Of a stretch of DNA of 64,000 nt, positions 41,446 through 52,333 are shown one piece after another (the stretch's first letter is position 1; the number at the start of each line of letters is the position of its first letter). Origin of the DNA: Thermus arciformis. GTDB taxonomy: Bacteria; Deinococcota; Deinococci; Deinococcales; Thermaceae. The translations under genes were made by a program, and so were the position numbers. The notes under the pieces are model-generated. The model ran no database searches and had not been told where the DNA came from. It saw nothing but the letters and a program-made list of their open reading frames with translations. Location: NCBI RefSeq assembly GCF_900102145.1, contig NZ_FNBC01000002.1, positions 62,001 to 126,000 on the forward strand, written 5' to 3'.

Positions 41446-42506
41446 AGGAAGCGGCCCTCCTTCAGGAGGGGCCTCCCGTCCAGAAGGAGCTCCCCCTCCT
41501 TAAGGGAAAGGACCAGGTCCCAGTGCAGGGCGCTCTCGTTCTTCCCCCCGGTTTCGGGGTAGCTTCGACCCAGGGCCAGGTGGACCGTGCCCCCCATCTT
41601 CTCGTCCAGGAGGACGAGGCCCGTGGGCCGGTCCAGGGCGAAGTTGGTGCCGATTCCCACCTCGCCGAGCCGCCTGGCCCCGGGGTCGGTGGCCAGGGCC
41701 GCCTGGAGGTAGGCCTCCCCCACCTCCGCCCGGGCCTCCACCACCTCCCCCCGGGAAAAGCGCAGGTACACCCCCTCCACCCGCCTTCCCCCCACGAAGG
41801 CGGGGAGGTTGAAGCGCACCTCCCCCTCGGCGGAGTCCTCCACCGGTCCCGTGAAGACCTCTCCCGAGGGCATGTTGCGCCGGCCGTCGGAGTTGATCCA
41901 GATGCGTCCCGCCACGGAAAGCCGGAGGTCGGTCCCCGGGGCCAGGATGCGGAGCTCCTGCCCGGCGGAAAGCCTCCCGATGAGCGCCTCCTGGAAGCGG
42001 GAAAGCTCCCGCCAGGCGGCCACGGGGTCTTCCCGGTCCAGGAAGAGCGCCCTTTCCAGGTAGGCCCGGAACTCGTCCGTCCCCATCCCCGCGCCCACGG
42101 CGTAGCCCACCGTGGGGTAGAGGGTGAGGGCCCAGCGCTTCCTAAGCCTCAGCTCCTGCAAGGGCCGCCAGGCCCGCTGGTGCCTGAGGGCCAAGGCGGG
42201 CTCCAAGGCGGCCCCCTCCAGGGGGTTCTCCGCGGAGAGCACCCGCAGGAACTTGTCCGCCTTCTGGTAGAGGGCCGCTTCCACCTCGGGGATCTCCTCC
42301 AGCCAGCGCCCGGCATGGCGCAGGAAGTCCCCCGCCTCCCCGGGGTAGCCCAGGCGGAAGAAGGGGTAGGCGCCCCTTCGGAGGAGGGCCCGCTTCAGGT
42401 GGGGAAGGAGGGGGAGGGCCGGGGTTTCCGCCTCCACCAGGACGGTCTCCCCGGGGCCCGCCTCGAGGCAGTACTCGGCCAAAAGCTCGGCGAAGCGCGC
42501 TTCCAC
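41442..42506 (-). CDS. M29 family aminopeptidase
   Basis: 354 residues, somewhat shorter than the 400-odd of Thermus aminopeptidase T. Metal-ligand motifs of M29 are present: Glu in NMPSGEVFTGPVEDSAEG, Glu in RLGEVGIGTNFAL, and His/Asp in HLALGRSYPETGGKNESALHWDLVLSL. Probably a paralogue of AmpT trimming peptides in the cytoplasm. Start is GTG with -10 TATGAT six bases upstream. Confidence 0.92.
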   Translation of the reverse strand: MEARFAELLAEYCLEAGPGETVLVEAETPALPLLPHLKRALLRRGAYPFFRLGYPGEAGDFLRHAGRWLEEIPEVEAALYQKADKFLRVLSAENPLEGAALEPALALRHQRAWRPLQELRLRKRWALTLYPTVGYAVGAGMGTDEFRAYLERALFLDREDPVAAWRELSRFQEALIGRLSAGQELRILAPGTDLRLSVAGRIWINSDGRRNMPSGEVFTGPVEDSAEGEVRFNLPAFVGGRRVEGVYLRFSRGEVVEARAEVGEAYLQAALATDPGARRLGEVGIGTNFALDRPTGLVLLDEKMGGTVHLALGRSYPETGGKNESALHWDLVLSLKEGELLLDGRPLLKEGRFL

Positions 42507-42511
42507 CCTGC

Positions 42512-42518
42512 TATCATA
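42512..42518. promoter_or_regulatory. Overlapping divergent -10 boxes (aminopeptidase / E3-binding protein)
   Basis: TATCATA reads TATCAT on the plus strand (42512-42517, nine bases before the ATG at 42527, with AGGGG between) and TATGAT on the minus strand (42513-42518, six bases before the GTG at 42506). Same design as at 39791. Confidence 0.55.
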
Positions 42519-42526
42519 GGGGCAAG

Positions 42527-43519
42527 ATGACCGAACCCAACATCACGCCCCTGGCCCGGCGCCTGGCGGAGGAAAACGGCATAGACTGGCGGAAGCTTCA
42601 GGGTACGGGCCCCGACGGGACCATCGTGGAGCGGGACATTCTGGCCTACCTGGCCAAGGTCATGGCCGGGGAGGTGGACCTGCCCCCCCTGCCCGAGGCG
42701 CCCCCGCCCCTCCCCCCCGAGGAGGAGCTGAAGCGGGCCCAGGAAGCCTTGGAGAAGGAAGGGGTGGACCTGGCCGACCTCCTCCCCAAGGCCCCCACCC
42801 TCCAGGTGGAGGAGGTCCCGGAGGAGGAGCTTCCCTTGGACTTCCCCGAGGTGGACCTGGACCTCGAGGACGACCTCCTCCTCGCGGAAGAGCCCGAAGA
42901 GGCTCCGCCCCCCCAGGAGGCGTGGGAGGAAGACCTCCTCCTAACCTCCACCCCACCCCCCCAGGAGGCCTGGGAGGAAGCCCCTCCCGAGGAGGACTTC
43001 TCCGAGGACCTCCTCCAGGCCGAACCCCCGGCCCCGGCGCCTCCGCCTTCTGCCTTAGGGGTGGCCCCGGTGCCCGCCCCGGCCCCCGCCCCCCTCACGC
43101 CCCTCCGGGTCCACCGCAGGCGGGTGGGCCTAAAGGCCCTGGAGGAGGCCATGGACCTCTTCCAGCGGGTCCACGGGGTGCCCAAGACCCCTCTCCCCTT
43201 CCTCCTCCGGGCCGCGGAGCGGGCCCTTGCCGAGCTGGAAATCCCCATGCGGGCCCTCGTGGGCCGGGTGGAGGGCGAGGAGGTGCGGGGGCTTAAGCCT
43301 TCCCCCTCCTTCCTCGCCCTCTTCCGGGAAGGGGGCGGGGAGGAAGGGGAAGGCCTCCTCTGCTTCCACGGGGAGGAGGAGGTGCACACCGGTAGGCCAA
43401 GCCTCTTCCTCTCCCAAGAAGGCCTCCTCGCCGCCTCGGGGCTGGAAGCCCCTCTGGCGAGGAAGCTCCTGGAGCGGGTGGCCCTCTACCTGGAAAACCC
43501 CCTCCTCCTCCTGGCCTAG
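42527..43519 (+). CDS. E3-binding-domain protein without lipoyl domain
   Basis: 330 residues. Residues 5-43 (ITPLARRLAEENGIDWRKLQGTGPDGTIVERDILAYL) are a canonical peripheral-subunit-binding domain, as used by E2 acyltransferases to hold E3 or E1. Next comes a 150-residue Pro/Glu-rich acidic linker containing a duplicated PPPQEAWEE. Residues from about 190 to the end form a folded domain weakly like part of an E2 catalytic domain, but the HxxxD active-site motif is missing. No lipoyl domain precedes it and no dehydrogenase genes are near. Could be a dehydrogenase-complex accessory or regulator. Confidence 0.8.
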   Translation: MTEPNITPLARRLAEENGIDWRKLQGTGPDGTIVERDILAYLAKVMAGEVDLPPLPEAPPPLPPEEELKRAQEALEKEGVDLADLLPKAPTLQVEEVPEEELPLDFPEVDLDLEDDLLLAEEPEEAPPPQEAWEEDLLLTSTPPPQEAWEEAPPEEDFSEDLLQAEPPAPAPPPSALGVAPVPAPAPAPLTPLRVHRRRVGLKALEEAMDLFQRVHGVPKTPLPFLLRAAERALAELEIPMRALVGRVEGEEVRGLKPSPSFLALFREGGGEEGEGLLCFHGEEEVHTGRPSLFLSQEGLLAASGLEAPLARKLLERVALYLENPLLLLA

Positions 43520-43526
43520 GGACGCT

Positions 43527-45527
43527 TCACCGCTTCTTCCGCTTCCGCCGCCCCCCGGGGACGGGCTCGGGGGCCCTTACGCCCTGGAGGCGGGCCTCGA
43601 GGGCCCTTAGCTCGTCCCTAAGCCTCGCCGCCCGCTCAAAGTCCAAGGCCTCCGCCGCCTGCCACATGAGAAGCTCAAGCTCGGCGATCCGCTCCTTCAG
43701 GTCTTCCCCGGAGAGGTCGGCCTCGAGGGAGACCTCCTCGTAGCCCTCGGGGCGGATGACGGCCCTAACCTCCTTCCGCACCGTCTCCGGGGTGATGCCG
43801 TGCTCCCGGTTGTAGGCCTCCTGGAGGGCCCTTCTCCGGTTCGTCTCCTCTATGGCCCTCCGCATGGCCTCGGAGACCCGGTCGGCGTAGAGCCAGACCT
43901 CGCCCTTGGCGTTCCGCGCCGCCCGGCCGATGGTCTGGATGAGGCTCCGTTCGCTCCTAAGGAAGCCCTCCTTGTCCGCGTCCAGGATGGCCACCAGGGA
44001 GACCTCGGGGAGGTCCAGGCCCTCCCTGAGGAGGTTGATCCCCACGAGGCAGTCGTAGTGGCCAAGGCGGAGGTCCCGGATCAGGGCCTGGCGCTCAAAG
44101 GCGTCCAGCTCGTGGTGGAGGTAGCGCGCCCTTATCCCGTGCTCCACCAGGAAGCTCGTGAGCTCCTCGGCCATGCGCACCGTGAGCACCGTGACCAGGG
44201 TGCGCTCTCCCCTCGCCGCCCTCTCCCGTATCCCCTCCATGAGGTCCAGGATCTGGTTCTCCGTGGGCTTGACCCGCACCAGGGGGTCAAGGAGCCCCGT
44301 GGGCCGGATGATCTGCTCCACCACGCGCCCCGAATGCTCAAGCTCAAAGGGCCCCGGGGTGGCGGAGACGAAGACCACCTGGGAAACCCGCTCCAAGAAC
44401 TCCTCAAAGCGCAAGGGGCGGTTGTCCAGGGCCGAAGGCAGGCGGAAGCCGTAGTCCACCAGGGTCTTCTTCCTCACGTAGTCCCCCCGGTACATCCCCA
44501 TGAGCTGGGGCACGGTCACGTGGGACTCGTCCAGGAAGACGAGGAAGTCCTCGGGGAAGTAGTCCAGGAGGGTGTAGGGGGGCTCTCCCGGGGCCTTCCC
44601 CGTGAAGTAGCGGGCGTAGTTCTCCACCCCCGGGCAGGTGCCCATGACCCGAAGCATCTCCAGGTCGTAGAGGGTGCGCTCCTTGAGGCGCTGGGCGTAA
44701 AGGACTTCTCCCCTTTCCTCAAAGTGGCGGACCCTCTCCCAGAGCTCCTTCTCAATCTCCTTCAGGATCTCCTCTAGCCCCTCCGGGGAGAGGTAGTGGG
44801 TGGCGGGGAAGAGGACGAAGCCGGGAAGCTCCCGCAGGCGTTCCCCGGTGATGGGGTGGACCTGGAGGATGCGCTCCACCTCGTCCCCCCATAGCTCCAC
44901 CCGGATGGGCTCGGTCTCGTAGGCGGGGAAGATCTCCAGAACCTCCCCCTTGGCCCGGAAGCGCCCGGGGGCGAGGTCAATGTCGTTCCGCTCGTAGCCA
45001 AGCTCAAGGAGCCGTTCCAGAAGGGCCTCCCGGGGGTAGGCCATGCCCCTTTCCACCACCAGGTTCCTGGCCCTATACTCCCTCGGGTCCCCGAGGCCGT
45101 AGATGGCCGAGACCGAGGCCACCACGATCACGTCCCGCCGCGTGAGGAGGCTTCGGGTGGTGGAGTGCCTTAAGCGCTCAATCTCGGGGTTGATGGAGGC
45201 GTCCTTCTCTATGTAGAGGTCCTTCCCCGGGACGTAGGCCTCGGGCTGGTAGTAGTCGTAGTAGCTGATGAAGTACTCCACGGCGTTTTCCGGGAAAAGC
45301 TCCCGGAACTCCGCCGCAAGCTGGGCCGCCAGGATCTTGTTGGGGGCGAGGACCAAAGCGGGCCTTCCCAGGGCCTCAATGACCTTGGCCATGGTCACCG
45401 TCTTCCCCGTGCCCGTGGCCCCGAGGAGGGTGACGAAGCGCTCCCCATCCCTTAGAGCCTCCACGAGCCCGGCGATGGCCTGGGGCTGGTCCCCCTTGGG
45501 CGCAGGCCCCCGGTAGCGGAAGCTCAT
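43527..45527 (-). CDS. uvrB: UvrABC excinuclease subunit B
   Basis: 666 residues. DNA damage verification and strand opening in nucleotide-excision repair. Walker A GATGTGKT is at residues 36-43; the beta-hairpin [21 protein letters not shown] inserts between strands. Helicase motifs DESHVTVPQ and QTIGRAARN are intact, and the C-terminal UVR domain ([34 protein letters not shown]) binds UvrA/UvrC. -10 TATACT lies nine bases upstream of the ATG. Confidence 0.98.
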   Translation of the reverse strand: MSFRYRGPAPKGDQPQAIAGLVEALRDGERFVTLLGATGTGKTVTMAKVIEALGRPALVLAPNKILAAQLAAEFRELFPENAVEYFISYYDYYQPEAYVPGKDLYIEKDASINPEIERLRHSTTRSLLTRRDVIVVASVSAIYGLGDPREYRARNLVVERGMAYPREALLERLLELGYERNDIDLAPGRFRAKGEVLEIFPAYETEPIRVELWGDEVERILQVHPITGERLRELPGFVLFPATHYLSPEGLEEILKEIEKELWERVRHFEERGEVLYAQRLKERTLYDLEMLRVMGTCPGVENYARYFTGKAPGEPPYTLLDYFPEDFLVFLDESHVTVPQLMGMYRGDYVRKKTLVDYGFRLPSALDNRPLRFEEFLERVSQVVFVSATPGPFELEHSGRVVEQIIRPTGLLDPLVRVKPTENQILDLMEGIRERAARGERTLVTVLTVRMAEELTSFLVEHGIRARYLHHELDAFERQALIRDLRLGHYDCLVGINLLREGLDLPEVSLVAILDADKEGFLRSERSLIQTIGRAARNAKGEVWLYADRVSEAMRRAIEETNRRRALQEAYNREHGITPETVRKEVRAVIRPEGYEEVSLEADLSGEDLKERIAELELLMWQAAEALDFERAARLRDELRALEARLQGVRAPEPVPGGRRKRKKR

Positions 45528-45582
45528 CCTTACCCAAGTATAGGGGCCCCTCTCCTCCCCAAAGGAAGGGGGAGAACAAAAA

Positions 45583-45609
45583 CCCCCGCCCCCCCAAAGG
45601 GGGCGGGGG
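45583..45609 (-). terminator. Terminator of slpA
   Basis: 11-bp G/C stem (CCCCCGCCCCC with its complement), then TTTTTG on the minus strand, 15 bases past the slpA stop codon. Confidence 0.85.
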
Positions 45610-45623
45610 CGGGACCGCCAGGG

Positions 45624-48464
45624 TTAGAACTTCACGGTGTAGCTGATCTTGAAGGCCTGACCGTGGGTCTGGTTGCCGTTGTTGTTCACGTCGGCTTCCA
45701 CGTAGGCGAAGGTGAGGTCCCAGTACGTCCAGGTGAAGTACCACCCGGTCACGCTGCCCTGGTTGCTCCCCACCGAGCTCACCGCATTGTTGTAGAGGTA
45801 GTCGGAGGTGGTGGAGCTGGCGGCGTCAGCGACACCCAGGAGAATGGGGGCGTTGAGGCCGCTGCCCGTGTAGGAGGCGTACTTGGCTTCCACCGAGGAG
45901 TTCTTGAAGAGGAACTCGCCCAGCTTCAGCCCCACAGCGTACTTGCTTTCGGAGATGGTGCCCGTGGCGGAAGAACCGCTGTTGGCCGAGGTTACCTGGG
46001 TGGAGCGGGCGTAGTACTCCCCGGAAAGGCTGGGCTTGAAGGGAAGGTCCAGGGCAATAGAAGCCGCCACCCCGTACTTCACCGTGGTGTAGTCGGAAGA
46101 AGTGCTCGCTGCCGCGGCGTCCTGGGTGTGGTACCGGCCCATGGGCTTGAGGGTTAGAGGCCCGAGGGCCAGCTCGTAGGAACCGTAGACGGCGATGTCC
46201 TGGGTGGTGAAGCCGCTGGTGGCGTTGTCGTACTTCTGGGTGTAGGCGGCCGTGAGGTTGAGCTTGGGCACCAGAGCGTCCTTAGAGGCCCCATCGTGGG
46301 CCAGCTTGGCCCCGTACTCGCTGGCGTACACCGCGTCCACGGGCTTCTCGGTGAGGATGTAACGGGTGGTGGCGCCGTTGAGCTGGGCGATGCGGTAGAA
46401 ACCGCTCAGCGCGAAGCCGCTGAAGGCGAGATCCGCCTGACCGCCGTAGGCCACGAGCTGGTCGTTCGCGCTGTAGCTGAAGGCGCCGTAGGAGTTGCTA
46501 ATGGTCTCGTTGGCAAGGATCGTGGAGCTGTCATAGTAGCCCTTGACCGTGATGGGTCCAAGCCCCGCGGAAGCGCTCACCCCAAAGCCCTGGCGGTTAG
46601 AGCGGAAGGGCGCCCCGTTGATGACGTTACCGCTGGAATCAACGCCGCCCCAGCCGCCCTGGTCCAGGGTGCTGGTGGCGTCCCCGGAGAGCATGTTCGC
46701 CCCGGTAACCCCGGCGCCGATGTTCCGGTAGTTCCCCGCCACGGAGATAGACCCCAAGGCCACGTCGGCCTTCACGTAGTACCCGTTCGCGTTGGGAGCG
46801 GCATCGGAATTGAAGTACTCCCCAGCGAGGCCCACAGGACCAAGCTTCACGCTGGCATCCACCCCGTACACGGTGGTGGGGGTGGGGAAGGTGGGGGTAA
46901 TGGTCCCCTGGTTGGCGTCCAGGCCCTCCTGGACAAAGGAGCCACCCAAGGTGAAACCTTCAGCGGGGCTCAAGGCCAAGCGGGCGCCGCGGAAGTACGT
47001 GAAGTCCCCATTGTTAGCCCCCTTGGACCCGTAAACCCCAGTCAGCGTAGCCCCCAGAAGGCCCGGCTTGAAGGTGGCCACGAAGCCATGCCCGCGGCTG
47101 TTGTAGTCGTTGTCAAAGACGTACTCGGTGAACTTGGACCTTACCGACCGACCGAAGCTGAAGGAGAGGGTCTGGTCCTTGGCCACCGCCAGCGTGGAGG
47201 AAAACTCATCCAGGGTGAGGTTGATGGGGTAGGTGGGCGCACCCGTGCTGGGGTCGTATTTGCCGGGGTTGGTCAGCGTCGCGCGCAGGCTGAACTGGAC
47301 CAGGCCGGGGTAGCTGTTCAGCTTGCCCGGATCGGAAGCCGCATCCAACTTCCCCGTGGAGAAGTTGACGCTTAGGGTGGCGTTGGTGACGCCCTCCGTG
47401 TTCTTGCCCAGGTCGGCCTCGTCGCCCACAGAGCCATCCCCGTCCCCGTCCTCAGTGCTGAACTTGCTGGAGAAGAGGCGGTCAATGTCAAAAGTGTTGG
47501 CCGTGCCCGGCCCTGCAGCCGAGGCGTCGGGGCCCCAGGCCCGATACACGCTGTAGCCGAGGCTCAGGCTCCCGCTGATGGTGAAGGCGTTGCGCTGCAG
47601 GGTGGCCACGGTCCTTTCCAAGTTGGAAACCTTATCGGAGAGGCCCACCAGGTCGGAGCGCAAGGCGGCGGCGAAATCCTGCACCGCGGCCACGTCCTCC
47701 TTGGAGGCGAACTGCTCAAAGTCCACCCCCTGCAGGTCAGCCAGGCCCTTCTCCAGGGCGGTCACCCGGTCCTGGAGGGCCAGCACGTCCTGGTTCAGGA
47801 GGACGGCGAGCTCGTTCAGAGCCTGGATGGCCTGGGCGTTGGCCTCCACCTGGGTGGAAAGGGCGGCCACGTCGCCCTTTACCCCCTCCACGTCCTGGGC
47901 CAAGGCGTCCAGCTGCTCGGCCAGCTGCTGGGCCTGGGCCAGGGCGGTGTCCGCGGCGATGGAGGCGGCCTCCACCCGGTCCATGAGGTCCTGGAGGGCG
48001 GCCTGGTCCATGCCGGGCTCGGGGGCGGGCTGGGCCTTGAGCTCGGCGATCATGGCCTCGAGGCGGGCGATGTCGTCCTTGGTGGCGGCGCTGTCCTCCA
48101 GGGCGGAGACCCGCACGCCCAAGGCAGCGAGCTCAGCGGCGAGCTCCTGCACGGCGTTCTTCAGGGCCTCGAGGTCCTCGGAGGACATGGCCTCCATGGT
48201 GGGGGAGGTGCCCTTGGCCTTCAGCTCCTCCTCAATCTGCTGCAGGAGGCGGTAGATGATGAGGGCCGCCTGGTAGCGGGTGAGGTTCTCGTTCCCCCGG
48301 TAGGTGCCGTCGGGGAAGCCCACGATGATCCCCTTGGCCGCCAGGGCCTCCACCGCCTCCTTGGCCCAGTGCCCGGCGGGCACGTCGGAGAACTGGGCTA
48401 GACCGAAGCCCATGGAGAGCACGGTCAAGAGCCCTGCCAGTAGCGTCACGAGCCTTTTCTTCAT
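45624..48464 (-). CDS. slpA: S-layer/outer-envelope protein SlpA
   Basis: 946 residues, the major envelope protein of Thermus. Signal peptide (KKRLVTLLAGLLTVLSMGFGLAQ); one SLH domain at about 25-68 (FSDVPAGHWAKEAVEALAAKGII) that binds pyruvylated cell-wall polysaccharide; a long coiled coil at about 75-270 spanning the periplasm; then a large beta-rich, porin-like domain ending in SYTVKF with a terminal Phe. The sequence agrees with T. thermophilus SlpA as I know it with scattered differences and indels. ATG at 48464 gives MKKRLV; GTG at 48476 is unlikely. Strong promoter, long leader and terminator of its own. Confidence 0.97.
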   Translation of the reverse strand: MKKRLVTLLAGLLTVLSMGFGLAQFSDVPAGHWAKEAVEALAAKGIIVGFPDGTYRGNENLTRYQAALIIYRLLQQIEEELKAKGTSPTMEAMSSEDLEALKNAVQELAAELAALGVRVSALEDSAATKDDIARLEAMIAELKAQPAPEPGMDQAALQDLMDRVEAASIAADTALAQAQQLAEQLDALAQDVEGVKGDVAALSTQVEANAQAIQALNELAVLLNQDVLALQDRVTALEKGLADLQGVDFEQFASKEDVAAVQDFAAALRSDLVGLSDKVSNLERTVATLQRNAFTISGSLSLGYSVYRAWGPDASAAGPGTANTFDIDRLFSSKFSTEDGDGDGSVGDEADLGKNTEGVTNATLSVNFSTGKLDAASDPGKLNSYPGLVQFSLRATLTNPGKYDPSTGAPTYPINLTLDEFSSTLAVAKDQTLSFSFGRSVRSKFTEYVFDNDYNSRGHGFVATFKPGLLGATLTGVYGSKGANNGDFTYFRGARLALSPAEGFTLGGSFVQEGLDANQGTITPTFPTPTTVYGVDASVKLGPVGLAGEYFNSDAAPNANGYYVKADVALGSISVAGNYRNIGAGVTGANMLSGDATSTLDQGGWGGVDSSGNVINGAPFRSNRQGFGVSASAGLGPITVKGYYDSSTILANETISNSYGAFSYSANDQLVAYGGQADLAFSGFALSGFYRIAQLNGATTRYILTEKPVDAVYASEYGAKLAHDGASKDALVPKLNLTAAYTQKYDNATSGFTTQDIAVYGSYELALGPLTLKPMGRYHTQDAAAASTSSDYTTVKYGVAASIALDLPFKPSLSGEYYARSTQVTSANSGSSATGTISESKYAVGLKLGEFLFKNSSVEAKYASYTGSGLNAPILLGVADAASSTTSDYLYNNAVSSVGSNQGSVTGWYFTWTYWDLTFAYVEADVNNNGNQTHGQAFKISYTVKF

Positions 48465-48545
48465 ATCCCTAAACACCCCCTTCAGGGTCTTTCGGGAAGA
48501 GGGTGCGGGCGAGTTTCCGCGTTTCCTCTCCCACCCAGCTTCCCG

Positions 48546-48595
48546 GGATGCAAGGAAAGCGCCAGGGCCTTAAAGGCCAGTTTTCCCTTGCATCC
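48546..48595 (-). promoter_or_regulatory. 5'-terminal hairpin of the slpA leader
   Basis: Perfect 10-bp outer stem GGATGCAAGG/CCTTGCATCC enclosing an inner GGCC-TTTAA-GGCC stem. It begins at the expected first nucleotide of the slpA mRNA (about 48595). A leader of roughly 130 nt follows before the ATG. slpA is known to have a long leader involved in control of its own translation and stability. Confidence 0.75.
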
Positions 48596-48601
48596 GGGGC
48601 T

Positions 48602-48631
48602 ATCATAAAAGCCTCATGCCCTAAGTGTCAA
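48602..48631 (-). promoter_or_regulatory. slpA promoter
   Basis: Minus strand: -35 TTGACA (48626-48631), 18-bp spacer, -10 TATGAT (48602-48607). Near-consensus, in keeping with a very abundant protein. Confidence 0.9.
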
Positions 48632-48649
48632 GCCCCTGGCCTTTAGGTT

Positions 48650-48658
48650 TGCTATACT
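48650..48658 (+). promoter_or_regulatory. glmS promoter, extended -10
   Basis: TGCTATACT: TATACT at 48653-48658 with the extended TGn in front. No good -35. Divergent from the slpA promoter 22 bases away. Confidence 0.55.
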
Positions 48659-48705
48659 CCGGCGGGGGGTGAGAGGGTAGGGATGAAAAATCGGTCCAGG
48701 AAGGC

Positions 48706-48876
48706 GGGAAGCGCAGGGGGCCTTTTGGCCTGACGAGGTGGCGGACCCCAATTGGGGATAACCGGGAAACCGGGAAAGGTCGAGGAATCCGCGGATGCCG
48801 CCCGGGGTGTGCCCGCCCCGCCCGCCTGAGCAAAGCCCCAAGGGAAAGCCCTAAGGGGACAACCGAGGGGCAGGGC
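48706..48876 (+). ncRNA. glmS ribozyme (glucosamine-6-phosphate-activated)
   Basis: Self-cleaving riboswitch in the leader of glmS. Core elements in order: the cleavage site AGCGC (cut expected between 48710 and 48711), TGACGAGGTGG, TCGAGGAATCCGCGGATGCC followed by GCCCGG (the pseudoknot core), and further down AAGGGGACAACCGAGG, which matches the AxxGACAAAGG element of other members. Glucosamine-6-phosphate acts as coenzyme; cleavage leaves a 5'-OH mRNA that is degraded, lowering GlmS. The long peripheral G/C stems suit a hot-growing host. Confidence 0.93.
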
Positions 48877-48942
48877 GTCAAAAGCGTTGGCCCGATAGGG
48901 CAGCGGCGGGCCCAGAACGGGGCCCGCTTAAGGGAGAAGGTC

Positions 48943-50743
<1,801 letters not shown>

Positions 50744-50757
<14 letters not shown>

Positions 50758-52333
50758 GGCCTAGCCTGAGGAAGGCCTCCACCACCTTCGGGTCCAGGGT
50801 CTTTCCCGCCTGGGCCCGAAGCTCTTCCCGGGCCCTTTCCCGGGGCCAGGCGGGCTTGTAGGGGCGCTCGGAGACGAGGGCGTCCCAGACGTCCACCACC
50901 GCGAAGATGCGGGCCTCTAAGGGGATCTCCTCCCCCTTGAGCCCCCGGGGGTAGCCCGAGCCGTCCCAGCGCTCGTGGTGGTAGAGGACCACGTTGAGGG
51001 CCGTCTGGGGCAAAAAGGGGAGGCTCTTTAGGATCTCCAGGCCCACCTCGGGGTGGGTCTTGACCAGCCGCCACTCCCCGGTGGAAAGGGCGGCGGGCTT
51101 TTTGAGCACCTCGTCGGGAAGGGCCAGCTTCCCCAGGTCGTGGAAGTAGGCCCCAAGGCGCAGGCCCTCCAGGTCCTCAAAGCCAAGCTCCCGGGCCAGG
51201 CGCACGGCGAGCTCCGCCACCCGTTCCGTGTGCCCCTGGGTCTCCAGGTCGCGGTACTCCAGCACCCGGGAAAGGGCCTTAAAGGCCGCCTCCCGGGTGC
51301 GGCGGAGGGTGTTGAGGGCGAAGAGGCGCTCCAAGGCCTCCTCCAGCCTCTTGGCCACCACTTGGAGGATGCCCTCGTCCTCCTTGCGGTAGGCCACCTT
51401 CTCCCCAAAGCTCCCCAGGGCCAGGACGCCGTACTTGCGCCCCTCGGGTTTGAGGGGAACCAGGAGGGCGGAGCGGAGGCCGCTTTCCCTGAAAGGCCTT
51501 AGGGCCCCGGGGAAGAGGGCGTAGTCCTCCACGTACACCGGACCCTCCCAAAGCCCCGGGTGGCCGAGGAGGCCCATGCCGAAGCGGATGGGGTGCTCCT
51601 CGTAAAGGCGGGGGAAGCCCTTTGGGTAGCGGCCCGCCATCACCGCCGGGCGCACCATCCCTTCCCGAAAGAGGTAAAGGGCCCCCCCGTGGTAGGGGGT
51701 GAGGCGGAGGAGGGTTTCCAGGGCCTCCTTGGCCATGGCCAGGGGGTCCCGGGAAGCCTCGAGGGCCAGGGAAAGCTCCAGAAGGGCCTGGGCCCTGGCG
51801 GACTCCTCCTTGGCCCGTTCCAAGGCCTCCACCCGGGCGAGGACCATCCCCGCGGCCTCGGCCAGGGCCTGGACCCAGAAGCGCTCCTCAGGGAGGATCT
51901 CCCCCACCCCCCCAGCGGTGTCCATGGAGAGCACGCCCACCGCCCTTCCCCCTGGCTCCCGTACGGGCACCCCCAGGTAGACCCCGGGCTGCCTCTTCCC
52001 GGAGAGGAAGACCACCCGGGGGTCCTGGGAAACGTCGGCCACATAGAGGGGCTCCCCGGACTCCAGGACCGTCCAGGAGATGCCCTGGCCCCGGGGGAGG
52101 CGAAACCCCACCTTGTCCTGGGAAAGCCCGGCGGCGGCCACCAGCTCCAAATAGTCCCCCTCCGGCCGGTGGAGGAAAAAGAGGGTGGAGACGGCCCGGG
52201 TGTTTTCCTTAAGCACCTCCACCGCCTTGCGGCACACCGCCTCCAGGCTTTCCAGGGGAGCCAAAAGACGCCAGGCCTGGACCAGGGCCTGAAGGCGCCT
52301 GAGCTCCAGGTCTACGGGGATCACGCCCTTCAC
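50744..52333 (-). CDS. GAF-GAF-HD-GYP protein (probable c-di-GMP phosphodiesterase)
   Basis: 529 residues. Two GAF sensor domains (about 20-180 and 200-340) precede an HD-GYP domain. The HD-GYP metal and signature residues are complete: HTERVAELAVRLA, YFHDLGKLALPD, THPEVGLEIL, and HHERWDGSGYPRGLKGEEIPLEARI with the GYP. Degradation of c-di-GMP (or related cyclic dinucleotides) is expected. GTG at 52333 overlaps the stop of the DUF4127 gene (GTGA). A second GTG at 52324 stands seven bases after a TAGAGT, so a leaderless internal start is possible. The 3' end overlaps glmS by 14 bases. Confidence 0.92.
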
